64,000 nt of DNA from Chryseobacterium antibioticum (GTDB lineage: Bacteria; Bacteroidota; Bacteroidia; Flavobacteriales; Weeksellaceae), in the NCBI RefSeq assembly GCF_012927325.1, contig NZ_JABBGI010000014.1, positions 1 through 64,000 on the forward strand. Direction: 5' to 3'. Shown here one piece after another: positions 1 through 8,266 of the stretch (its first letter is position 1; every line of letters starts with the position of its first letter). The notes beneath the pieces are model-generated. The model did not search any database, was not told where the DNA came from, and saw nothing but the letters and a program-made list of their open reading frames with translations. The translations under genes and the position numbers were made by a program.

Positions 1-50
1 GGTACGATCTCAGTTTCTATTATATCTTTGTCTAGTACTTGGTACATCAT
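1..50 (-). CDS. N-terminus of a possible IS transposase, cut by window edge
   Basis: An open minus-strand frame begins with tandem ATG codons at 45-50 and reads MMYQVLDKDIIETEIV to the window edge, 16 codons in all. The start resembles the N-terminus of IS5/ISAon1-type transposases common in Chryseobacterium, but this is from memory and the fragment is very short. The inverted repeat just upstream (52-98) fits an IS end or a hairpin controlling a transposase. It could also be an unrelated host gene. Confidence 0.35.
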   Translation of the reverse strand, partial: MMYQVLDKDIIETEIV

Positions 51-51
51 T

Positions 52-98
52 GGCTTGCTTTCTTTTTTTATGTTTCGCAACACAAAAATAAGCAAGCC
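52..98. repeat. Inverted repeat beside the possible transposase start
   Basis: The arms GGCTTGCTT (52-60) and AAGCAAGCC (90-98) are perfect 9-base inverted copies separated by 29 bases, immediately upstream of the minus-strand ATG at 50. This could be a terminal inverted repeat region of an insertion sequence or a leader hairpin. Confidence 0.4.
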
Positions 99-213
99 TT
101 TTTTATAGGAAAAGTTTAAATGACTTCATTATAAAGTCTGTCAAAATGATAATATTGGTTAAATTAAGTGGAATTCTGCTTTAAAAATCGCAAATTTGCA
201 TAAGCAGTTTTTT

Positions 214-294
214 ATGAAATCTATCCAGAAAAATGAAGAATTGCCGGATAGAAAATATTGTCATATTTTAGTCAGCAATCAAGTAAATAATTAA
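214..294 (+). CDS. Possible 26-residue upstream ORF coupled to the epimerase
   Basis: An ATG at 214 opens 26 codons ending in TAA at 292-294, which overlaps the epimerase ATG (294-296) as TAATG. The peptide begins MKSIQKNEELPDRKY and has no recognisable domain. The overlap would allow translational coupling, but an ORF this short can arise by chance and no clear ribosome binding site is seen. Confidence 0.25.
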   Translation: MKSIQKNEELPDRKYCHILVSNQVNN

Positions 295-1307
295 TGATTT
301 TTGTAACGGGTGCGACCGGAATTCTGGGAAGGGTGATCGTTTTGGAACTTCTTAAAAAAGGGAAAAATGTACGTGCTTCCAAAAGACCGGGCAGCAATTT
401 AAACGATGTAAGGCATTCTTACAGTGTCTATACAGAAAATTCTGATGATCTTTTTAATAAGATCGAATGGATAGACCTGGATTTTGATGATCTGGACACT
501 CTGCAGAATTCATTAAAAGGGGTAGATGAGGTCTATCACTGTGCCGCAAAAGTAAGTTTCCATCCTCATGATGAAAAAGAAATGTACCATACCAACGTAA
601 AGGGTACCGAAAACCTGCTGTTTGCATGCGAAGGTTCGCAGGTTGAAAAATTTCTGCACGTCAGTACGATTGCCATTCTGGATCTTTTTAATGAAAAGGG
701 AGAATTAGACGAAAGTTCTGAATTTAATCCCAAAGAAGAACATTCTGCCTATGCCATTTCTAAGCATCTTGCTGAGATGGAAGTCTGGAGGGCTTCTGCC
801 GAAGGCTTGAATACCGTAATCGTCAACCCGGGAATGATTATAGGAAGCGGAAACTGGGGTCAGAGCAGTGGAGATATTTTCCCGACTTTTGAAAAAAATG
901 GCTTTACATTTTCCGGTGGAACAAGTTATGTGGATGTAAGAGATGCGGCTAAAATTTCCATTGAACTCATGGAAAAGAATGTTTTCGGAGAACGTTTTAT
1001 TCTGATATCGGAAAACAAAAAGTATGCAGCCCTTGGGCAGCAGATCAGATCGAAGCTTGGTTTGAAAGAAGCAAAAATCCTTACAAAATCTCAGTTAAAT
1101 TTAGGAAGACTGGCCAATATCCTTTTCGGCTGGCTGATTCCGAAACTGAGAATCATTACCAAGTCCAATATTGAATCCATATCATCACTCAACACCATCT
1201 CCAACCAAAAAATAAAAAAAGAGCTTGATTATCAATTTATTCCCGTAAAGGAAAGTATTGATTTTCATCTTAACAATTATATTAACGACAAAAAGCTGAA
1301 TTCATGA
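294..1307 (+). CDS. NAD-dependent epimerase/dehydratase (extended SDR)
   Basis: A 337-residue extended short-chain dehydrogenase/reductase. The N-terminal Rossmann motif TGATGILG (residues 5-12) binds NAD(P), and the catalytic pair Tyr153-x3-Lys157 lies in YAISK. VNPGMIIGSG near residue 178 is also typical of the family. The substrate cannot be read from the sequence; nucleotide-sugar or hydroxysteroid/flavonoid-type reductases are possible. Its stop overlaps the start of the downstream acyl-CoA ligase by four bases (ATGA), so the two are probably co-translated, which hints at a lipid-related substrate (inference). Confidence 0.85.
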   Translation: MIFVTGATGILGRVIVLELLKKGKNVRASKRPGSNLNDVRHSYSVYTENSDDLFNKIEWIDLDFDDLDTLQNSLKGVDEVYHCAAKVSFHPHDEKEMYHTNVKGTENLLFACEGSQVEKFLHVSTIAILDLFNEKGELDESSEFNPKEEHSAYAISKHLAEMEVWRASAEGLNTVIVNPGMIIGSGNWGQSSGDIFPTFEKNGFTFSGGTSYVDVRDAAKISIELMEKNVFGERFILISENKKYAALGQQIRSKLGLKEAKILTKSQLNLGRLANILFGWLIPKLRIITKSNIESISSLNTISNQKIKKELDYQFIPVKESIDFHLNNYINDKKLNS

Positions 1308-3073
1308 ATCTTGCCGCAGCAATTATCCTAAAAAATGTAGAAAAGCATCCGTTAAAATCAGCGATAGGCTTTAAAAAGAAAGATGAGGCCTGGAAAGAAC
1401 TGAGCTGGAAAAAACTGGGCGATATCGTTTTTAGAACGGCTAATGCACTGAAAGATGCAGGAATTCAGGAAAATGATAAAGTAGCCATTTATTCAGATAA
1501 CTCTTCTGAATGGATGATTTTTGATCTGGCTTCCATGGCCATTGGCGCAATCAGCGTTCCTATTTATTCTACAAATAATGCAGAACAGGCAGAATATATC
1601 TTCAATGATTCATCTGCAAAAGCTGTGCTTGTGGGAAGCCAGGAGCAATATGACGCATGTCTGGAATTTGTAAAGAAAGAAGGTAATCCCTTAGAAACGA
1701 TCATTGTTTCCAAAAAATCAATCTGGATCAAGAAAGAATTCAACAGTTTTTATCTCGAAGATTTTATTGCAAAGTCTTCACCAAAGCTGGAGATCATCAA
1801 CAAAGAAAATGATGATACCGCTACGCTGATTTATACATCAGGAACTACCGGAACTCCGAAAGGCGTTATGCTTACCCATGGGAATTTTATCAAAGCATTT
1901 GATTCCCACTTTGAATTTTTTAAATTTAAAAACTTTGAGGAAGAACTTTCACTGGCATTCCTGCCTTTGACTCACGTTTTCGAAAGAAGCTGGAGCCTGC
2001 TTTGCCTTTATGGTGGTGCCAGAGTTTATTTCCTGGAAGATCCGAAGAATATTGCTAAAGCGCTGGAAGAAGTAAAACCCACCATGATGTGTGCGGTACC
2101 TAGATTTTTCCAGAAAGTATATGCCGGTGTTTTAGAAAAAGCAGAAGAAGGTTCATCAACAAAGAAAAAGATCTTTGATTGGGCACTGGCAACAGGGTGG
2201 CAGACTGCAGAACTGAGAAGAAACGAAAAACCAATTCCTTTTGGGTTAAAACTGAAGGAATCTGTTGCAGATATGCTGGTTTTTAGCAAAATTAAAGAAA
2301 AAATGGGTGGAAGACTGTGGTTCTTACCTTGCGGAGGAGCATCATTGTCACCGGAAGTCACCAGGTTCTTCGATTCAGTAGGCATTCATGTTACCGTAGG
2401 ATATGGTCTTACAGAAACTACGGCTACACTGACCCTCTTCCCGTTGACTCATTTTGAACATGGTACCAGTGGAAAGCCTTTACCGGGTGTAGAAATCCGT
2501 ATCGGTGAAAGCGATGAGATTCAGGCCAAAGGAAATGGTATTATGAAAGGATATTACAACAAGCCTGAAGACACCCAGAAAGTTTTCACGGAAGACGGAT
2601 GGTTCAAAACCGGAGATGCCGGAAAATTTGACGACAAAGGAAATCTGATCATTACAGACAGGATTAAAGATCTGATGAAGACTTCCAATGGGAAATATGT
2701 AGCACCACAGCAGATCGAGAACCTTCTTACCAATAATAATTTTATCCAGCAGATTATGCTGGTGGCCGAAGGCAGGCAGTTTGTATCGGCTCTTATTGTC
2801 CCTAATTTTGAATTTTTACAGGATTTTATCAAGAAAAACAATATTCCTTTCACCAATTGGGAAGAAGCGGTAAAAGATGATAAAATCATTACTTTATATA
2901 AAGATAAAATTAAAGAATTACAGGAACATCTGGCAGATTATGAGAAAGTGAAGAAGTTCACGCTGATGCCTGCTGAATTTGATATCAATACCGGCGAGAT
3001 TACACCAACATTGAAGGTTAAAAGAAATGTGGTTCTTAAAAAATATACAGATATTATAGAAAAAATGTATTAA
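1304..3073 (+). CDS. AMP-dependent synthetase, long-chain acyl-CoA ligase
   Basis: A 589-residue member of the ANL adenylating superfamily that activates a fatty acid with ATP and transfers it to CoA. The AMP-binding P-loop motif TLIYTSGTTGTPKG spans residues 174-187. Further on are GYGLTETTATLT and the hinge region TGDAGKFDDKGNLIITDRIK ahead of a C-terminal lysine-containing segment. Length and motifs match the FadD15/AMP-dependent long-chain ligase group of bacteria. It overlaps the epimerase by four bases and is its operon partner. Exact chain-length preference is unknown. Confidence 0.88.
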   Translation: MNLAAAIILKNVEKHPLKSAIGFKKKDEAWKELSWKKLGDIVFRTANALKDAGIQENDKVAIYSDNSSEWMIFDLASMAIGAISVPIYSTNNAEQAEYIFNDSSAKAVLVGSQEQYDACLEFVKKEGNPLETIIVSKKSIWIKKEFNSFYLEDFIAKSSPKLEIINKENDDTATLIYTSGTTGTPKGVMLTHGNFIKAFDSHFEFFKFKNFEEELSLAFLPLTHVFERSWSLLCLYGGARVYFLEDPKNIAKALEEVKPTMMCAVPRFFQKVYAGVLEKAEEGSSTKKKIFDWALATGWQTAELRRNEKPIPFGLKLKESVADMLVFSKIKEKMGGRLWFLPCGGASLSPEVTRFFDSVGIHVTVGYGLTETTATLTLFPLTHFEHGTSGKPLPGVEIRIGESDEIQAKGNGIMKGYYNKPEDTQKVFTEDGWFKTGDAGKFDDKGNLIITDRIKDLMKTSNGKYVAPQQIENLLTNNNFIQQIMLVAEGRQFVSALIVPNFEFLQDFIKKNNIPFTNWEEAVKDDKIITLYKDKIKELQEHLADYEKVKKFTLMPAEFDINTGEITPTLKVKRNVVLKKYTDIIEKMY

Positions 3074-3087
3074 AATAAAACAATCTA

Positions 3088-3220
3088 AACCACAAAAGAG
3101 ACAAACGGTTTTTTCAAATAAAAATCAAGATTTTTGAAAACTTAAGTGGTCTTGAATAGACAGTTTTATTTAACTTTATCAATAACTTAAGTGTTAAGAT
3201 TCTTTTGTGCCTTTGTGGTT
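3088..3220. repeat. Dispersed inverted repeat (AACCACAAA type)
   Basis: AACCACAAAAG at 3088-3098 is mirrored by CTTTGTGGTT at 3211-3220 between the acyl-CoA ligase and mvaD, and TCTTTTGTGCCTTTGTGGTT (3201-3220) forms one whole arm. The form is like other short dispersed repeats of this window. The 180-base gap holds no gene. Confidence 0.55.
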
Positions 3221-3253
3221 AAATAAAAGCGTTTTACCATTTTAAATCAGACT

Positions 3254-4312
3254 ATGACAACACAAGAATTCCTAGGAAAACAAAATTTCACCATCCATAC
3301 CCAGACCGTTTCAGAAAGCTGTCCGTCTAATATTGCCCTGATCAAATACTGGGGTAAATATGAAAACCAGATCCCTGCCAATCCGAGTATAAGCTATACT
3401 TTGAATCATTGCAAAACCAATACTTCTATGGAGTTTTTAGCTGATGAATCTTTCTCTGTGCAGACCTTTCTGGCAGGAAATGAAGAAGTGAAATTTGCAG
3501 AAAAAATAGAAAAATATTTTAAAAATATCGAGCAGTATCTTCCATGGGTACTGAAAGGAAAATATATCATCAGAACAGAAAATACCTTTCCGCACAGTTC
3601 CGGGATTGCAAGTTCAGCTTCCGGATTCGGAGCCATAGCCAAATGTCTGATGAAACTGGACGAAGCTTTTTCAGGAAAGGGTTCTGAAGAAGAATCTTTA
3701 AGAAAAGCCTCATTTTTAGCCCGACTAGGAAGTGGCAGCGCTTGCAGAAGTTTGTACAACGGATTGGTTGTTTGGGGAAATTCGGAAGAAGTAGAAGGAA
3801 GTTCAGACTTATTTGCTGTAAAATATCCTGATGCCGAGATTCATGATATATTCAAAAATTTCAATGACTGGGTTTTATTGATCCATGAAGGTCAAAAAAG
3901 TGTCTCTTCAACCGTAGGACACGGCTTAATGAACACCAATCCTTACGCTGAAAGAAGATTCCAGGAAGCAAGAGAAAACTTTGTTCCGATGAAGGAAATT
4001 CTCAAAAGTGGCGATATGGAGCGTTTTATTAAATTAGTTGAACATGAAGCTCTCACCCTTCATGCCATGATGATGATGAGCGATCCTGCCTTTATTCTGA
4101 TGAAAACAGGAACCATGGAGGTCATCAACAAGATTTGGGATTTCAGGAAAGAAACAGGACTTCCGTTGTTTTTCACGCTGGATGCCGGAGCAAATGTTCA
4201 TCTTTTATTCCCTAATGACCCTTCAGAAGAAAAAATCAAAATCTTTATCGAAACAGAATTACTGCAACATACCCAGAAGAATGGAGTAGTGAAGGATGTG
4301 ATGCAGTTTTAA
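3254..4312 (+). CDS. mvaD: Diphosphomevalonate decarboxylase
   Basis: A 352-residue GHMP-kinase-fold enzyme that converts mevalonate diphosphate to isopentenyl diphosphate with ATP (EC 4.1.1.33). SCPSNIALIKYWGKY (residues 22-36) is a family signature, HSSGIASSASGFGA is the phosphate-binding loop, and ARLGSGSACRSLYNG and TLDAGANVHLLFP carry the conserved serine/arginine and aspartate regions. It shows that this organism makes isoprenoids by the mevalonate route. No other mevalonate gene is adjacent; a polyprenyl synthase that would use the product lies at 9.5 kb. Confidence 0.93.
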   Translation: MTTQEFLGKQNFTIHTQTVSESCPSNIALIKYWGKYENQIPANPSISYTLNHCKTNTSMEFLADESFSVQTFLAGNEEVKFAEKIEKYFKNIEQYLPWVLKGKYIIRTENTFPHSSGIASSASGFGAIAKCLMKLDEAFSGKGSEEESLRKASFLARLGSGSACRSLYNGLVVWGNSEEVEGSSDLFAVKYPDAEIHDIFKNFNDWVLLIHEGQKSVSSTVGHGLMNTNPYAERRFQEARENFVPMKEILKSGDMERFIKLVEHEALTLHAMMMMSDPAFILMKTGTMEVINKIWDFRKETGLPLFFTLDAGANVHLLFPNDPSEEKIKIFIETELLQHTQKNGVVKDVMQF

Positions 4313-4349
4313 AATAAAAATACGATAGTTTTTCACTATCAATAAATAG

Positions 4350-4408
4350 CTGCGTCATCTGCGAAATCAGTGGGAAAAAATCTCTCACAGATATCACGGA
4401 TGACGCAG
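4350..4408. repeat. Dispersed inverted repeat (CTGCGTCATC type)
   Basis: Perfect 10-base arms CTGCGTCATC (4350-4359) and GATGACGCAG (4399-4408) flank a CACAGATATCACGGAT-type core. A related core (CGCAGATTTCACGGATTTCG) occurs near 21.48 kb. It lies between mvaD and the convergent DUF2461 pseudogene. Confidence 0.6.
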
Positions 4409-4441
4409 ATTCTTTTTATTCCGATAGAGCTGTTGCTATTG

Positions 4442-5114
4442 TTACAAATTTAAATTGATGGGAGTGTTCAGGAAATCATTGAAAGGTTTCATCAGCTTGA
4501 AAATTTTTGTCATACTTTTTACGGCATTTTTATCCAGAACTTCCTCGTCTTTCAGATGATAAACCACAATGAAGCTTTTAAGTTTCAAATAGTCTCCCAT
4601 TGGGTCTTCCTTTTCAAATCCCTAGGGAATTTTTTTAAGTTTATCGTCCTGATCCAATTCCGGAAAATGTTTTTTAAATTCCTTTTGGTTGATGATCTTG
4701 AGAAAATCGTTTCCATATAAAGAAATTTCCTTTCGTACTTCTTTCAAAACGGAAGATTCCGGCATGTAAACTCCTCCGGCGAGAAAAGATTTCCCGGGCT
4801 CGATGTGAAGATAATAACCGCCTTTCTGACTTCCTTTGCCCATTCCTAAAGAAGCTCCGAAATTGGTTTTGTAAGGTATTTTATCTTTTGAAAATCTCGT
4901 ATCACGGTAAATTCTGAACAAAGATTTTTTACCGTCAATTTTCCCTAATTCTTCATCAAATTCTGCCATCTCTTTGATCAGTTCGTCAAGAAATGCGATG
5001 ACATTTTCCTGTGATTCTGTGTAAAGTTTTTTGTTTTCAGTAAACCACTCGCGGTTGTTATTCTGGGGTCAGATCTTTTAAAAATGTCAGGGTTTCTGGC
5101 TTAATGGTACTCAT
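4442..5114 (-). pseudogene. DUF2461 family protein, disrupted twice
   Basis: The reconstructed minus-strand gene starts MSTIKPETLTFLKDLT at 5114 and ends at a TAA at 4442-4444, about 223 residues, the normal DUF2461 length. The start frame runs into a stop because of one extra C in the C run at 5065-5068; removing it restores LTQNNNREWFTENKK. A second lesion is an in-frame TAG at 4622-4624, between LKKIP and GFEKEDP, likely CAG to TAG. The longest intact piece is 115 residues (4622-4969) with RIYRDTRFSKDK, characteristic of the family. The family's function is not established. Two independent lesions favour real decay over one sequencing error. Confidence 0.85.
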
Positions 5115-5740
5115 GCTTTTGGAAATTTAATGTAAAATGGTGTTTTAATTGAAACAAGTTAAAAAATAAACTTATGTTGGCCAAAAATAAGTCATGAGGT
5201 ATCTTTTTTATGCTTAATGAAGTGGAAAATTTCAACAGATAAAAATTGTAAAATGAAGCGTACAAATTGGATCTGATAAGGTGTGAATTTTAAAATTAAA
5301 TTTTGGAAAAGAGGCTGAAAAAAAAAGGAAATCCAGTAAAAAAAAGTTGGTATTGTACGGTTTGGAAAAAATAATTGTAAATTTGTAAGAGCTTCAAATA
5401 AGTCGTAAATTGAACATTGTTAAGAAATCGGTAAATCTTGAAATGTAACCATGGATACTGGAAATGTTCTCATGATAATAAATGGGATTATTAAAATTAA
5501 ATTTACATTTCATGATGTTATTTTTGAAAATTCATAAATAATACAGAAAAAATCAATCTAATTTAATAAAAAAAAACAATGGTTAGCATGTTTTTAATGT
5601 AAGACCTGTTTTTTTGGATTTAATTTTTTAAAAATTAAAAATATATTAGAGGATTGTGAATTAAAGTTTACATATTTAGAACTTTATTCAAAAACAAATC
5701 AAATATTTGTTGTATCTTTGCAAAAATTTTAAAATATTTA
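5115..5740. other. Long AT-rich non-coding region before the helicase
   Basis: No convincing gene is seen in these 626 bases. The region is very AT-rich and holds at least two TAnnTTTG boxes on the plus strand: TAAATTTG at 5378-5385 and TATCTTTG at 5713-5720. It could hold the promoter and a regulatory leader of the downstream helicase, or a small RNA, but no defined structure was recognised. Confidence 0.5.
5713..5720 (+). promoter_or_regulatory. Bacteroidetes -7 box for the DEAD-box helicase
   Basis: TATCTTTG fits TAnnTTTG and ends 20 bases before the ATG at 5741, so a leader of about 15 bases is predicted. A TTTG at 5706-5709 is too close to be the -33 element. Confidence 0.5.
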
Positions 5741-7462
5741 ATGAATTTATTTACGGAGTCCAATTTAAGTCCTGATATACTTAAGGCAGTTGGCGAACTG
5801 GGTTACGAAAGCCCGACAGAAATCCAAAAACAGACTATCCCTTTCATTCTTTCAGATATTCGCGATTTGATCGCACTTGCGCAGACAGGGACAGGCAAAA
5901 CAGCAGCGTTTTCGCTTCCGATTTTGGATATGATTGACGAAACGAGTCGCAAAATCCAATTTTTGGTGCTTTGTCCGACACGGGAACTATGTCTTCAGAT
6001 TTCTAAAGACATAAAAAATTACTCCAAGTACATGAAAGACATCAAAACCACAGCGGTTTACGGTGGAAGCAGTATTATGGATCAGATTCGTTCTTTAAAG
6101 GACAAGCCGCAAATTATTGTAGGTACTCCAGGAAGAGTAATCGACCTTATCAACAGAAAAGCACTTGATTTTTCTGCTATTCATTGGTTAGTTTTAGACG
6201 AAGCTGATGAAATGCTTTCAATGGGTTTCAAAGATGAGTTGGAAACGATTCTAAGAGAAACACCGGATACAAAGCAGACGTTCTTATTCTCGGCAACGAT
6301 GAATAAAGAAGTGGAGAGAATTTCTAAAAACTATCTTACCAATCCGCACCGTATTTCTGTGGGTTCTATTAACGAGGTTAAAAAGAACATCAAGCATGAA
6401 TACTACGTAGTAGGATACCGTCAGAAAAAAGAAGCTCTTAAGAGATTGATTGATGCCAACCCGAACCAGTATTCTATTTTGTTCTGTAGAACAAGAATGG
6501 AAACTCAGGAGGTTGCAGATTTCCTGATGCAGAACGGCTATGCTGCTGATGCACTTCACGGAGATCTTTCTCAGGCACAGAGAGATACAGTAATGAAGAA
6601 ATTCAGACTGAAAAACATCGATATTTTGGTGGCAACAGATGTTGCGGCCAGAGGATTGGATGTAGATTCATTGACTCATGTTATTCACTACTCTTTACCG
6701 GATGATCCTGAAGTTTTTGTACACAGAAGCGGAAGAACAGGTAGAGCAGGAAAAGATGGTATTTCAATCTCTTTGATCAAGCCTGAAGAAAGCAGAAAAT
6801 TAAAGCAAATAAAATCTACAACGAAAATCGATATCGTTGAAAAATTTATCCCAACAGGAGAGGATGTTATCAAGGCTCAGGTTGGAGGCGTTTTCGAAAA
6901 ATTATTTACGGAGCACCTGGATGTATTTGAATTTAATGATAACCTAATCCCGGATCTAAGCGCGTTTACAAAAGAAGAATTGGTACACAAATTATTGCAG
7001 TTCCAATTGAAAGATCTTGCGACGTACTACAAGGATAAACATGATCTTGCTGACCAAAAATTCAGCACTAGAGATGATGATTCTAGAAGAGATAGAGATA
7101 GTAGAGGAAGAGACCGTGATAGAGGAAGAGATCGTGATCGTGGAGACCGTGACGTAAGAGGAAGCAGAGATGGTGGAAGAGAACGTGGCGGAAAACCTAG
7201 AAGAAAGAATGAAAACATGGTAAGATTCTTCTTCAACTTAGGAAAAAAAGATCAGTTGAAAAAACTTGATGTTTTAGATATTATTAATAAAGCGACTTCA
7301 CCAGCTGGAGGAAGCAAAAAAAGAGCAGAAATAGGTGATATTGAAATTTTAGAGAAATTCTCTTTCTTCGAAATTGAAAAATCATTTAAAGGAGAGCTTT
7401 TGAATAATATTGCATCAATGAAATTCAAAGGAAAAGATATGAGAGCCGAAGAGGCAAATTAA
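5741..7462 (+). CDS. DEAD-box RNA helicase with DbpA-type RNA-binding domain
   Basis: A 573-residue ATP-dependent RNA helicase of the DeaD/CsdA/DbpA type. The core shows the Q motif (SPTEIQKQTIP), motif [38 protein letters not shown] and HRSGRTGRAG. Residues about 445-490 form a low-complexity Arg/Asp/Gly linker with RDRDRG repeats. It is followed by a DbpA RNA-binding domain beginning NMVRFFFNLGKKDQ. This points to ribosome assembly or cold-stress RNA remodelling. The gene stands alone with its own promoter and terminator. A second helicase of the RhlE type lies at 14.4 kb. Confidence 0.93.
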   Translation: MNLFTESNLSPDILKAVGELGYESPTEIQKQTIPFILSDIRDLIALAQTGTGKTAAFSLPILDMIDETSRKIQFLVLCPTRELCLQISKDIKNYSKYMKDIKTTAVYGGSSIMDQIRSLKDKPQIIVGTPGRVIDLINRKALDFSAIHWLVLDEADEMLSMGFKDELETILRETPDTKQTFLFSATMNKEVERISKNYLTNPHRISVGSINEVKKNIKHEYYVVGYRQKKEALKRLIDANPNQYSILFCRTRMETQEVADFLMQNGYAADALHGDLSQAQRDTVMKKFRLKNIDILVATDVAARGLDVDSLTHVIHYSLPDDPEVFVHRSGRTGRAGKDGISISLIKPEESRKLKQIKSTTKIDIVEKFIPTGEDVIKAQVGGVFEKLFTEHLDVFEFNDNLIPDLSAFTKEELVHKLLQFQLKDLATYYKDKHDLADQKFSTRDDDSRRDRDSRGRDRDRGRDRDRGDRDVRGSRDGGRERGGKPRRKNENMVRFFFNLGKKDQLKKLDVLDIINKATSPAGGSKKRAEIGDIEILEKFSFFEIEKSFKGELLNNIASMKFKGKDMRAEEAN

Positions 7463-7482
7463 CACTCATTCTAAACTATATA

Positions 7483-7507
7483 AACCGGCTTTACAGCCGG
7501 TTTTTTT
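7483..7507 (+). terminator. Rho-independent terminator after the helicase
   Basis: AACCGGCT (7483-7490) and AGCCGGTT (7495-7502) form an 8-base stem with a four-base loop, followed by a T run. Confidence 0.85.
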
Positions 7508-7613
7508 GTTTGATAATCAGGCGTTAATGGTATGTTAACAAAACTTAATGTTATATAGTTTCAGGGCAAATCCTTTTTTAGGAAATTTGCACTCAAATTA
7601 TAAATACATAAAA

Positions 7614-8252
7614 ATGGGAATTGGTAATATTTTCCACGCTTTTCAACCGAAGGATAAAATTTTCTTTGTACTTTTTGAAAAAGTAACTGAAAACTTAGTT
7701 GCAATGTCTGAAGACTTTAACAACGGGATTAAAGATTTCGATCTTAATGACGATACGATGTTAAAAAGAATGAGTGACTACGAACACAAAAATGATGAAC
7801 TTACCCATGAGATCTTCATTGAGCTGGGAAAAAACTTCATTACACCTTTCGATCGTGAAGATATTCACACACTGGCAACAGGCCTTGATGATATCGCCGA
7901 TTACATCTACGCTTCCACAAAATACATCTTCCTGTATAAATCTCCTGAAATGAAGGCTTATTCGGATTTCTCACTTCTGATCCACAAAGCATGTCTTGAG
8001 ATCCAGAACGCGATGAAAAACCTTAAAGGTTTCAAGAATATGGACCAGGTAAAAGAAGCTTGTATCAAAGTGAACTCTATTGAAAACATTGCAGATGATC
8101 TGCTTTCCAATTCAATGGTAGATTTATTTGAAACCAATGATGCAATTAACATTATCAAAGTTTCATCTGTACTTAATTATCTTGAAATAGTAACCGATAA
8201 GGCAGAAGATGTTGCCAATACTATTGAGAACATCATGATTAAATACGCCTAA
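7614..8252 (+). CDS. DUF47 family protein (PhoU-like), phosphate transport partner
   Basis: A 212-residue protein starting MGIGNIFHAFQPKDKIFF. The frame stays open upstream to an ATG at 7548, but the family homology begins at 7614. It is helical and PhoU-like, with acidic runs such as FDREDIHTLATGLDDIADYI that match the DUF47 metal-binding pattern. DUF47 proteins pair with PiT transporters and are thought to regulate phosphate uptake. The PiT gene follows 14 bases downstream, which supports that role. Confidence 0.88.
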   Translation: MGIGNIFHAFQPKDKIFFVLFEKVTENLVAMSEDFNNGIKDFDLNDDTMLKRMSDYEHKNDELTHEIFIELGKNFITPFDREDIHTLATGLDDIADYIYASTKYIFLYKSPEMKAYSDFSLLIHKACLEIQNAMKNLKGFKNMDQVKEACIKVNSIENIADDLLSNSMVDLFETNDAINIIKVSSVLNYLEIVTDKAEDVANTIENIMIKYA

Positions 8253-8266
8253 ACAAAATAACAAAA

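Noticed and set aside
2026..2889. Two long open frames on the minus strand inside the acyl-CoA ligase gene
   Set aside because: They are antisense to a secure gene, have no motif and look like shadow frames.
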